A DNA stretch of 64,000 bases from Candidatus Rokuibacteriota bacterium (GTDB lineage Bacteria > Methylomirabilota > Methylomirabilia > Rokubacteriales > CSP1-6), in assembly GCA_016184125.1 (NCBI GenBank), contig JACPDG010000061.1:1-64000 (forward strand), given 5' to 3'. Each line of letters starts with the position of its first letter. Positions within the stretch are counted from its first letter, which is position 1. Positions 34,500 through 42,469 of the stretch are shown here, one piece after another. The translations under genes and the position numbers were made by a program. The notes under the pieces are model-generated. The model made no database searches. It had not been told where the DNA came from and worked only from the letters and a program-made list of their open reading frames with translations.

Positions 34500-36713
34500 T
34501 CACGAGGACGCGCGGAAGTCGGCCGCGAAGTCCTCGAGCGCGCGCAGCAGCGCGATCGGCGCCGCCTGGCCGAGGCCGCAGAGCGAAGCCGACTGCATGG
34601 TCTCGGCCAGGTCGCGCGCGCGCCGCGCCACGGTCTCGTCGTCCGGGGCGGCACGCAGCTCGTCGACCATCGCGAGCAGGCGCGGCGCGCCTTCGCGGCA
34701 TGGCGTGCACTTGCCGCACGACTCGGCCGCGTTGAACGCGAGCAGCGTCTTCACGACGTCGACGATGGACACCCCTTCCGGGATCGCGACAATGCCGCCC
34801 GTACCCGGCGACACCTGGCCGCGCGGCTCCATCGGCACGTCGAACAGCGCCGCGGGGACGACACTCCCCGAAGGTCCGCCGACGAGCGCGCCCAGGAGCC
34901 GCCCGCCGCCGGGAAGACCGCCGCCGATGTCGTGAAGCAGCGACGATAGCGTGACGCCATTGCGGACCTCGACCACACCGGGCCGCACGATCGGGCCCGA
35001 CAGCCCGAAGACTTTCGTGCCGGGTGCCTTGTCGGTGCCCAGCGCCATGAAGCGCGCGGCCCCGAGCGCGAGGACCGCGGGGACGGCGGCCAGAGTCTCG
35101 ACGTTGTTGACGACGGTCGGCTTGCCCCAGAGACCGGACTCGACCGGGAACGGCGGGCGCGTTCGCGGCTGCGCGCGCCGACCTTCGATCGACTCGAGCA
35201 GCGCCGTCTCCTCGCCGAGCACGAACCCCCCGGCGCCGCGGCGGATCTCGACCTCGCAGTGGACGTCGCGGCCGAGCATCCGCGGCCCGACGATCCCGGC
35301 CGCCTCGGCCTCCGCGACCGCGCGCGCGAGTCGCGCGGCCGAGAGGTCGGCCTCGCCGTGCACGTACAGGATGACGCGTGTCGCGCCGGCCGCGTACGCC
35401 GCGATGAGGACGCCTTCCAGCACCCGGTGCGGATCCGCCTCCATGAGGTGCCGGTCCTTGAAGATCCCCGGCTCGCCCTCCTCGCCGTTCATGACGAGGT
35501 ACTTCGGCTCGCCGGACGCCTTGCGACACGCCTCCCACTTGACGGCGGCGGGGAAGAACGCACCGCCGTTTCCCCGCAGGCCAGCGGCCTTGACCTCGGC
35601 GATCACGTCGTCCGGCCGGCCGTCGAGCGCGCGCGCGAGCTGCCGGTAGCGGTCCGCGACGAGCGCGTCGTCGAGATGACCCGGATCGATCGTCCCCGCG
35701 CGGTCGAGCAGCACGCGCTCCTGACCGCGCCAGAACGGGTGAGCGCCGGCGGGCGTGAGGCTGCCCCACGCCGAATCGGCCCAGACGATGCCAGCGGAGC
35801 CGCCGGCATCGAAGACGTCGACACCGCCCGCGAGACGCTCGACGAGAGCCGGGACGGCTGCGGCCGTCACGCGCTCGAGAACGAACCACGGCCAGCCCCG
35901 ACGCTCGACGCCGACGACGGGTGCCGCGTAGCACATGCCATTGCACGAGCCCTCGACGACCTCACACCCGAGACCATGCACCCGGACCGCCTCGCGCAGC
36001 GCGCCAAGGACGGCGCCGGCGCCGACCGCGCGTCCACACGTCCCCGCCTGCACGATGATGCGGAGCGGCGGAGCCGCGGCGCGCCGCGCCTGCGCCGGCT
36101 GCACCAGATCGTCGAGCGTCTCGCTCGCCGAGCCGCGGGCTGCACGGCGCTCGGAGCGAGCGTCGCCACGCCGGGACGGCTCGTCCTCGAGGCGGCGCGG
36201 CTCGTCAGCGAGGCGCGTGCCCGCGTGCGGGATCTCGGGCGCGATCGCGGCCGCGCCCGCGAACCGCTGCTCGATCGCGCCGGCGTCTTCCGCGGTGACG
36301 CGACCGGCGAGGGCGGCGTCCACCTCCACGAGGGGCGCGACCGCGCACTGGAAGAAGCAGTCGGCCGATTCGAGCGTGACTTCGGGCGAGTCGCCGGCGG
36401 CGGGCGCCGCGCCGAAGCGAGCCGCGAGGCGCGCGAGCAGGTCCCGCCCGCCGAGCAGCGAGCACGTCACGCCCGTGCAGACGCGGACGTGGTGTCGGCC
36501 GGCCGGCGTCACCCGCAGCTCCGGGTAGCCGGTGGCGACGCCATAGACCTCGCTCACCGGCACGCGGAGATGCGCGGAGACCGCGACCAGCACAGCCTCG
36601 GACAGATACCCGAACGAGCGCTGGACGGCATGGAGCGCCGGCAACAGCCGGCGGCGTTCGCGAGGGAACCGGGCGAGGATCGCGCCGAGGGCTGCGGGGT
36701 CGTGCGAGATCAT
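34500..36713 (-). CDS. Fused NuoE-NuoF-type formate dehydrogenase diaphorase
   Basis: The 737-residue protein joins FdsG and FdsB. Residues ~1-150 are a NuoE-like 2Fe-2S domain ('CTGVTCSLLGG', 'ESADCFFQCAVAP'). After a charged linker comes a thioredoxin-like 2Fe-2S domain ('GTCGRAV', 'EGSCNGMCYAAP'). The NuoF module has the FMN/NADH site ('GLRGNGGAFFPAAVKWEACR') and the 4Fe-4S site 'ESCGKCTPCREG'. It would pass electrons between NAD and the FdsA-like catalytic subunit. It overlaps the cyclodeaminase gene by 4 bp. Confidence 0.88.
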   Translation of the reverse strand: MISHDPAALGAILARFPRERRRLLPALHAVQRSFGYLSEAVLVAVSAHLRVPVSEVYGVATGYPELRVTPAGRHHVRVCTGVTCSLLGGRDLLARLAARFGAAPAAGDSPEVTLESADCFFQCAVAPLVEVDAALAGRVTAEDAGAIEQRFAGAAAIAPEIPHAGTRLADEPRRLEDEPSRRGDARSERRAARGSASETLDDLVQPAQARRAAAPPLRIIVQAGTCGRAVGAGAVLGALREAVRVHGLGCEVVEGSCNGMCYAAPVVGVERRGWPWFVLERVTAAAVPALVERLAGGVDVFDAGGSAGIVWADSAWGSLTPAGAHPFWRGQERVLLDRAGTIDPGHLDDALVADRYRQLARALDGRPDDVIAEVKAAGLRGNGGAFFPAAVKWEACRKASGEPKYLVMNGEEGEPGIFKDRHLMEADPHRVLEGVLIAAYAAGATRVILYVHGEADLSAARLARAVAEAEAAGIVGPRMLGRDVHCEVEIRRGAGGFVLGEETALLESIEGRRAQPRTRPPFPVESGLWGKPTVVNNVETLAAVPAVLALGAARFMALGTDKAPGTKVFGLSGPIVRPGVVEVRNGVTLSSLLHDIGGGLPGGGRLLGALVGGPSGSVVPAALFDVPMEPRGQVSPGTGGIVAIPEGVSIVDVVKTLLAFNAAESCGKCTPCREGAPRLLAMVDELRAAPDDETVARRARDLAETMQSASLCGLGQAAPIALLRALEDFAADFRASS

Positions 36714-37381
36714 CCGCGGCGCTCCATCGTCTGGACGATCCGCTCACCGAGCCCGGCGGCCTTCGCCTCGAGATCCGCGAGCTCGTTCTGGAGCTTCTCG
36801 GCTGACTCGGGATCGAGTTCGACCACGTTGGCGCGCGCCGTCGTGACGCTTCCTTCGACCGCCGCGCGTGCGAGAGAGACGGCGACAGCCACGTCGCTCG
36901 CGACGACTGATGGCACGGCGCCCGCGAGCTCTCCGCACAGGGTGAGGACTTCCAGGCTCGCTCTCGCGACAGCGAGTGGAACGTCGGTCGCCACCCGCAA
37001 TGCGACGATCACGTGAGGCGACTCGCGTTTGTCCGCCGCACCGGCAGCTCGCGGACGAGAACCTCCCGGTCGCCGCGCCTCGATCACCCCCCGGTACGCC
37101 TCGGCGTCGCGGTCGGCAAGCGCGAGGAGGGTCCGGCGGAGCTCGTCGGCGGAGCTCGCCAGCAACGTCCACCGCGCGTCACCCGACCGGCGTGCGGTGA
37201 CGCGTGTGGCCATGCCGGCGAGCCCGGCCGCGGTCGCGGCGACGACGGCGCACGCCGCGCCGCCCGCCGGCGTCGGCGTCCCGTCGGCGAGCGCGGCCAG
37301 GAGCTCGTCGACCGTCTGGGCCGCGATCGGACGGGCTCGGTCGCTCTCAGCCGCGCCCGCTGCCGGCGTGCCGCCCGTCAT
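36710..37381 (-). CDS. Cyclodeaminase/cyclohydrolase-family protein (FchA-like)
   Basis: The 223-residue helical protein matches the formiminotetrahydrofolate cyclodeaminase / methenyl-THF cyclohydrolase family: 'ADGTPTPAGGAACAVVAATA' at the start and a C-terminal 'LDPESAEKLQNELADLEAKA'. Between the two formate dehydrogenase genes, a role in making formyl-THF from methenyl-THF fits better than histidine breakdown. The formiminotransferase upstream in the same region leaves both options open. Confidence 0.82.
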   Translation of the reverse strand: MTGGTPAAGAAESDRARPIAAQTVDELLAALADGTPTPAGGAACAVVAATAAGLAGMATRVTARRSGDARWTLLASSADELRRTLLALADRDAEAYRGVIEARRPGGSRPRAAGAADKRESPHVIVALRVATDVPLAVARASLEVLTLCGELAGAVPSVVASDVAVAVSLARAAVEGSVTTARANVVELDPESAEKLQNELADLEAKAAGLGERIVQTMERRG

Positions 37382-37389
37382 CGATCACT

Positions 37390-37470
37390 CCTGGGGGGCC
37401 CCGAGATGGCCCCCCAGACCCCCCCGCGTTCGGAAGCGCCCCGGGTCACCCGGGGCGCTCCTCGAGGACC
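37390..37470 (-). repeat. GCP element A3
   Basis: Reverse family A copy: CTGGGGGGCCCCGAGATGGC, CCCCCCGCG tract, and the arms CGCCCCGGGTCACCCGGGGC. It lies between fdsA and the cyclodeaminase gene. The last residues of FdsA ('VLEERPG') are read from its end. Confidence 0.75.
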
Positions 37471-40229
37471 CGCTCGGCCTTCGCGGCGCGCACACCAGCC
37501 ACCGGCTCGACGCGCACCGCGCACACCTTGAACTCGGGGATCTTCGACGAGGGGTCGCAGGCGGCGTTGGTGAGGAAATTCGCGGCGGATTCCGCGAGCC
37601 GCACGAACGGCACGAAGATCGAGCCGGGACGGACCGCCTCCGTCACGCGCGCGTCTCCCGTCAGCTTACCGCGCCGGGAGGTGACGCGCAGCGGCTCGCC
37701 GGTCTCGACGCCCAGACGCCGCGCGTCGACCGGGTGGATCGCGATCTCGAGCCGTGGCGCCAGCTCCATCAACCCCTGCACGCGCCGCGTGATCGTGCCG
37801 CCGTGCCAGTGGTAGAGGAGACGCCCGGTGTTGAGGACGAACGGATAGTCGGGATCGGGGAGCTCCGCGGCCTCGACCGTCTGGATCGCCGGGACGAACC
37901 GCCCCGTGCCGCGCGGGAACGACTCCGCGTAGAGGAAACGCGTGCCCGGATGATCGGGCGCCGGGCACGGCCACTGGAGCCCCCCTTCGCGATCGAGCCG
38001 CTCGTGCGAGATGCCGCCGAGGAACTGGACGAGCGCCGCCATCTCGGCGAAGATCTCGGCCGGGCTCGCGGCGTCGAACTGGCCGCCGACGGGGAGCCCG
38101 AGCTTCCCCGCCACGCGCTTCGCGAGCGCGTACGTGATCCACCAGTCCGGCCGCGCCTCGCCCGGGGGGTCGATCGCGCGCCGCACGCGCTGCACCCGCC
38201 GCTCCGAGCTGGTGAACGTGCCCTCCTTCTCGGCGAACGACGCGGCGGGCAGGAACACGTGCGCGTGCTCGGCGGTCTCGTGCAGGAAGAGGTCCTGCAC
38301 GATCAGCATGTCGAGCTGCGAGATCGCCTTCTCGGCGTGGTGCAGGTCCGGCTCGGACAGCAGCGGGTTCTCGCCGACGACGTACATCGCGCGCAGGTCG
38401 CCGGTGAGGCACGCCTCCACCATCTCCGTGACCACGAGGCCCGTCTGGCCGGGTGGCCGCATGCCCCAGGCGCGCTCGAACGTCGCGAGCGTCGCCTCGT
38501 CGTAGCGCCCGTAGCCCGGGAGGTTCGTCGGGATGCACCCGGCGTCGCCGCAGCCCTGCACGTTGTTCTGACCGCGGAGTGGCGAGATCCCAGAGCCGGG
38601 GAATCCGAGCTGCCCGGTCACGAGCGACAGGTTCAGCAGCGCGTGCGCGTTGTGCGTGCCGTTCGTGTGCTGCGTGACGCCCATGCCCCACACGAGGCAG
38701 GAGCCTCGCGGCCGTGACGACGGGCGCCGCTCGCCGTCCGCCATCACGTCGAGATCCGGCCGCGCGTACCAGCGCGCGGCCTGGACGATCGCCTCCGCGG
38801 GGACACCGGTGACCACCGATGCCCGCTCGGGCGGCCACGCGTCCACCGACCGGCGCCACGCCTCGAAGCCCTCGGTGCGGTCGCGCACGAAGTCGAGGTT
38901 CGCGAGCCCCTCGTCGAGGATGACCTTCGCCATCGCGTTGAAGAGGGCCACGTCCGTGCCCGGCCGCTGCTGGATCCAGAGGTCCGCCTGGTCGCAGAGC
39001 TCGATGCGCTTGGGGTTCACGACGACAATCCTGGCGCCGCGGCTCATCGCGCGCCGGAACCGGATCGCGATGACGGGATGGTTCGCCGACGCGTCCGCGC
39101 CGGCGATCATGAGGCAGCCCGCCTGCTCGTAGTCGACGTAGGAGTTCGACGTGGCGCCGGAGCCCATCGAGACGAGCATCGCCTCGACCGAGGGCGAGTG
39201 GCACAGCCGCGTGCAGTGGTCGACGTTGTTGGTGCCCATCACCACGCGGCAGAGCTTCTGGATCGCGTACCCGTCCTCGTTCGTCGCCTTCGCCGACGCG
39301 AGCGCCGCGAACCGTCGCCGGTGCCGGGCGAGGCCCTCGGCCGCGAGGTCGAGCGCCTCGTCCCATGACGTCTCGTGCCACCGCCCGTCGCGCCGCACCA
39401 GCGGCCGCACGATCCGGTCACGCGCGTGCACGAACCCGGTGCCGAAGCGGCCCTTCACGCAGAGCATGCCCTCGCTCGACCGGTTCGCAGGGACGTCGTC
39501 CGCCATGAGCGCGAGGCGCCCGTCGGTTCGCACGCCGACGTCGAGGCCGCACCCGACGCCGCAGTAGGGGCACGTCGTCTCCACGCGGCCCCGGAGCGGC
39601 ACGCGCTCCTCCTTCGGCGACAGCGCGCCCGTGGGGCAGGTCGCGACGCACTGGCCGCACGACGTGCACACCGACGACGACAGGAGACCGTCGCGGAACA
39701 CCCCGACCTTCATCCCGTGGCCGCGGCCGAGCATCGAGATCGCGCCGATCTGCTGCACGTCGTCGCACGCGGTGGTGCACCGCCCGCAGAGGATGCAGGC
39801 GTCGCGGTCGAGCACGAAGAACGACTTCGACGCGTCCACGGCGTGGTGGTGCAGCGGCGCGGACGCCGGCGCCCCGATGCCGTGGCGCGCGCAGGCGGCG
39901 CCCAGCTGGCCGAACCCGTCCTCCCCACCGGCGAGCGGTTCGCGGGGCGTGAGCATCGAGCGTGTCAGCTCGAGCACCACCGTCCGCACGCGGACGACGT
40001 CCGGATGCGTCGTGCTCACGACCATGCCGTCGCGCGCCGGCAGGTGGCACGCCGCCGGCGTCCCGCGCAGCCCGCCGACGTGCACCAGGCACGTGCGGCA
40101 TGCGCCGAGCGGCGGGCGGTCGGGGTCCTTGCAGAGCTGCGGCAGCGCGATGCCGAGGCGGTTCACCGCATCGAGCACCGTGGCGCCGGCCGGGACGTCG
40201 ACCACGCGTTCGTCAATGGACAGCTTCAT
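37446..40229 (-). CDS. fdsA: NAD-type formate dehydrogenase catalytic subunit
   Basis: The 927-residue enzyme has an N-terminal 2Fe-2S domain ('CKDPDRPPLGACRTC') and a ferredoxin domain with two 4Fe-4S sets ('CILCGRCTTACDD', 'CTSCGQCVATCPTG'). Next come the catalytic-domain cluster 'CPYCGVGCGLD', the metal ligand Cys in 'CTRLCHSPSVEA', and the C-terminal pterin-binding fold. It has no Tat signal, so it is cytosolic like FdsA. With the fused diaphorase it should interconvert formate and CO2 with NAD. The C-terminus ends inside GCP element A3. Confidence 0.9.
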   Translation of the reverse strand: MKLSIDERVVDVPAGATVLDAVNRLGIALPQLCKDPDRPPLGACRTCLVHVGGLRGTPAACHLPARDGMVVSTTHPDVVRVRTVVLELTRSMLTPREPLAGGEDGFGQLGAACARHGIGAPASAPLHHHAVDASKSFFVLDRDACILCGRCTTACDDVQQIGAISMLGRGHGMKVGVFRDGLLSSSVCTSCGQCVATCPTGALSPKEERVPLRGRVETTCPYCGVGCGLDVGVRTDGRLALMADDVPANRSSEGMLCVKGRFGTGFVHARDRIVRPLVRRDGRWHETSWDEALDLAAEGLARHRRRFAALASAKATNEDGYAIQKLCRVVMGTNNVDHCTRLCHSPSVEAMLVSMGSGATSNSYVDYEQAGCLMIAGADASANHPVIAIRFRRAMSRGARIVVVNPKRIELCDQADLWIQQRPGTDVALFNAMAKVILDEGLANLDFVRDRTEGFEAWRRSVDAWPPERASVVTGVPAEAIVQAARWYARPDLDVMADGERRPSSRPRGSCLVWGMGVTQHTNGTHNAHALLNLSLVTGQLGFPGSGISPLRGQNNVQGCGDAGCIPTNLPGYGRYDEATLATFERAWGMRPPGQTGLVVTEMVEACLTGDLRAMYVVGENPLLSEPDLHHAEKAISQLDMLIVQDLFLHETAEHAHVFLPAASFAEKEGTFTSSERRVQRVRRAIDPPGEARPDWWITYALAKRVAGKLGLPVGGQFDAASPAEIFAEMAALVQFLGGISHERLDREGGLQWPCPAPDHPGTRFLYAESFPRGTGRFVPAIQTVEAAELPDPDYPFVLNTGRLLYHWHGGTITRRVQGLMELAPRLEIAIHPVDARRLGVETGEPLRVTSRRGKLTGDARVTEAVRPGSIFVPFVRLAESAANFLTNAACDPSSKIPEFKVCAVRVEPVAGVRAAKAERVLEERPG

Positions 40230-40310
40230 CGGGGCAACTCCGGCGCATTGTCAACCCTCGCCGACCCGTGTCGCAAGCGATCGACCGCGAGAGCCACCGA
40301 TCGTCCAGGT

Positions 40311-41081
40311 CTAGCGGAGCGACTTCAGGACGAGGGCGGCGCCGGCCAGGACGAGCGCGACCGCCAGCAGCCGGATCAGGCTCGCGCCGCTGAGCCGCTC
40401 GGAGACGGCGGCGCCGGCCTGAGCGCCGCACAACGCCCCGACGCCGAGCGACAGCAGCGGGACGAGTCCCGCGCGGAACTCTCCGCCGACGACGTGTGTC
40501 GCGACCGCCCCGACGACGGTCAGCAGCACGATGAACTGCACCGTCGGCATCGCGCGCCACACCGGCACCTGCATGACGTGGGTCAGCACCACGACCTGCG
40601 GCGGCGCACCCCCGATACCCAGGAGGCCCGCGAGGCAGCCGAGCATTGCGGACAGCGCCATCCCGATGCGCCAGTGGCCGTAGACGGCCGGGGCGAGCAC
40701 CTCGGTGGGATCCGGGGTCCGGCGCCGCCCGCCGGGCGGGCGCGCGATGATGACCGCGGCGAGCGCCAGGAGCAAGAGCCCGAACGACAGCTCGAACGTC
40801 GAGCGCGGAACGTACGGCGTCACCACCGCTCCGATCATGCTCCCGGGGACGCTGAACGCCGCGACGGACAGCGCCAGGCGGTAGTCGATGCGTCGCTTGC
40901 GCGCATACGCCGCGGTGCCGGACGCGGCGTTGAGCGCCACGACGGAGAGCGACAGGCTCGTGAGCGCGGGCACGGCCTCCGTCGGGTACAGGAACAGCAG
41001 GAGCGGCATCAACACGAAGCCGCCCCCGGCGCCGATGATCGTCCCGTACGCGCCGACGGCGGCGCCGAGCACGAAGAGCAA
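40311..41081 (-). CDS. TauE/SafE-family permease
   Basis: The 256-residue membrane protein has 7-8 helices and the family's glycine-rich blocks ('AAVGAYGTIIGAGGGFVLMP' and 'LAGLLGIGGAPPQVVVLTH'). TauE/SafE proteins export sulfite, sulfoacetate or other organic anions. Beside formate dehydrogenase, formate or a related anion is conceivable. No ATG is available: TTG 41081 is the first usable codon and GCP element B4 lies just upstream, so the native N-terminus may have been altered. Confidence 0.8.
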   Translation of the reverse strand: MLFVLGAAVGAYGTIIGAGGGFVLMPLLLFLYPTEAVPALTSLSLSVVALNAASGTAAYARKRRIDYRLALSVAAFSVPGSMIGAVVTPYVPRSTFELSFGLLLLALAAVIIARPPGGRRRTPDPTEVLAPAVYGHWRIGMALSAMLGCLAGLLGIGGAPPQVVVLTHVMQVPVWRAMPTVQFIVLLTVVGAVATHVVGGEFRAGLVPLLSLGVGALCGAQAGAAVSERLSGASLIRLLAVALVLAGAALVLKSLR

Positions 41082-41106
41082 GACGGGCAGCGTGGCACCT
41101 CCGACT

Positions 41107-41295
41107 GACTGACTTCATGGGGGGACTATCGAGGCCCCCCAACCCCCCCGAGCGCTCGCACGCGCCCCGGGGAACCCGGGGCGCGGCTCGATCTCCCGCG
41201 GTGAACGGGAGGGCCACCACGAGCGCGCGGCCCTTCCCAGCGCGCTCGCACGCGCCCCCGGGGAAACCCAGGGAAAACCCGGGGCGCTCCGACAA
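41107..41295 (-). repeat. GCP element B4 with second partial copy
   Basis: Reverse family B: GACTTCATGGGGGGACTATC, CCCCCCAACCCCCCCG, and the arms CGCGCCCCGGGGAACCCGGG. A second partial arm set (CAGCGCGCTCGCACGCGCCC) lies at 41239-41295. The 275-bp gap 41106-41379 contains nothing else I can recognise. Confidence 0.7.
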
Positions 41296-41379
41296 CCACA
41301 AACGAGCGCGAGGATACGACACCCACCTGGACCGCGGCACGGTTTTCGCGGTTCGGCCGCGACGCGGGTCAGCCGACGA

Positions 41380-42264
41380 TCAGACGCCGGCGAAGAGGGC
41401 CGGATCGAGGAGCTGCGAGGGCCGCAGCCCAGCGATCGGCCGTGCGAGCGGCCGGGGAAACGCGTCAGCCGGTGCACAGCCCACGAGCTCGTACTCGACG
41501 ACGTCGGTGCCCGCTCGAAGCGCCTCGGTCTCCAGCCGCTCGGCGACGAGCGAGACCGGCGTGCGCTGGTAGTCGAGCAGGTTCATCGACACCTGGGCCA
41601 GCGAGCGCGTCGCCAGGGAGACGCCGATCGCGCGGACCGCCGGCAGTCCCCCGGATGACTCGCGGATCGCCCGCGCGATCCGCGCGGCGACCCGCACGTC
41701 CGGGGTGGTCAGCACGGCGTTGAACGCGATGAGCACGCGGCGTGCGCCGACGATCGCGGCGCCGGCGGTCGGGTGCAGCCGTGTGGGGCCGGCATCAGCG
41801 GTCCATGCCCCGGCGACCAGCCGCCGCTGGAGTCCCTCGAGGCCTCCGGCGCGGATGGACGGCAGCTCGCGCCGCTCGGGAACGAGCGCCGCGTCGCCGT
41901 AGAAGAACACGGGGATGTCGTGCTCCTTCGCCAGCCCACGCCCGACCGCGTGCGCGGTGTCGACGGCGTCGTGCATCGACGAGCCACGCAGCGGAACGAA
42001 CGGCATCACGTCGAGCGCACCGACCCGAGGGTGCACGCCGGCGTGACGCCGGAGGTCGACCGAACGGATGGCCGCACCGCCGAGCGCGAGCGCCGCCCGC
42101 GCGACGACGGCGCGTGCGCCGACGAAGGTGAAGACGGATCGGTGGTGATCGGAATCGCGATGCGCGTCGAGCAGCTCGGCCCCGGCGTCGCGAATCACGG
42201 TCGCGAGCCGCTCGACGACCGAGGCGTCCCTGCCCTCGCTGACGTTGGGAACGCACTCGAGCAT
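41380..42264 (-). CDS. Glutamate formimidoyltransferase
   Basis: The 294-residue protein is the formiminotransferase part of FTCD: 'MLECVPNVSEGRD', 'DAHRDSDHHRSVFTFVG' (catalytic His region), 'RHAGVHPRVGALDVMPFVPL', and 'FNAVLTTPDVRVAARIARAI'. It transfers a formimino group from formiminoglutamate to THF; some homologues are 5-formyl-THF-linked. It is separate from the cyclodeaminase 4 kb away, whereas in many organisms the two are fused. Confidence 0.88.
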   Translation of the reverse strand: MLECVPNVSEGRDASVVERLATVIRDAGAELLDAHRDSDHHRSVFTFVGARAVVARAALALGGAAIRSVDLRRHAGVHPRVGALDVMPFVPLRGSSMHDAVDTAHAVGRGLAKEHDIPVFFYGDAALVPERRELPSIRAGGLEGLQRRLVAGAWTADAGPTRLHPTAGAAIVGARRVLIAFNAVLTTPDVRVAARIARAIRESSGGLPAVRAIGVSLATRSLAQVSMNLLDYQRTPVSLVAERLETEALRAGTDVVEYELVGCAPADAFPRPLARPIAGLRPSQLLDPALFAGV

Positions 42265-42310
42265 GCGCGGACCGAGTCGAGCTACCGGCGGCGGCTCACG
42301 AACCGCCCGG

Positions 42311-42454
42311 TGGTTGCTCGCCGGGCGGTGGGCCGGGGGGCCTCAGGAAATCCGTGTGAGCGGAAGGTCATCGAAGGCTCACGCGCCGGCCAGTCTCGCA
42401 CAGGGTAGCCACGCGGATTTCCGGAGGCCCCCCGGCCCGCCGCCCGGCGACCAC
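42311..42454 (-). terminator. Long inverted repeat after EF-G-like gene
   Basis: Arms of ~45 bp (TCGCCGGGCGGTGGGCCGGG ... GGAAATCCGTGTG against CACGCGGATTTCC ... CCCGCCGCCCGGCGA) with a few mismatches enclose ~50 bp. It lies just after the EF-G-like stop on its coding strand. It may act as a terminator or be a distinct small palindromic element; it is not a GCP copy. Confidence 0.5.
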
Positions 42455-42469
42455 GCGCGAGGGTGTCCC

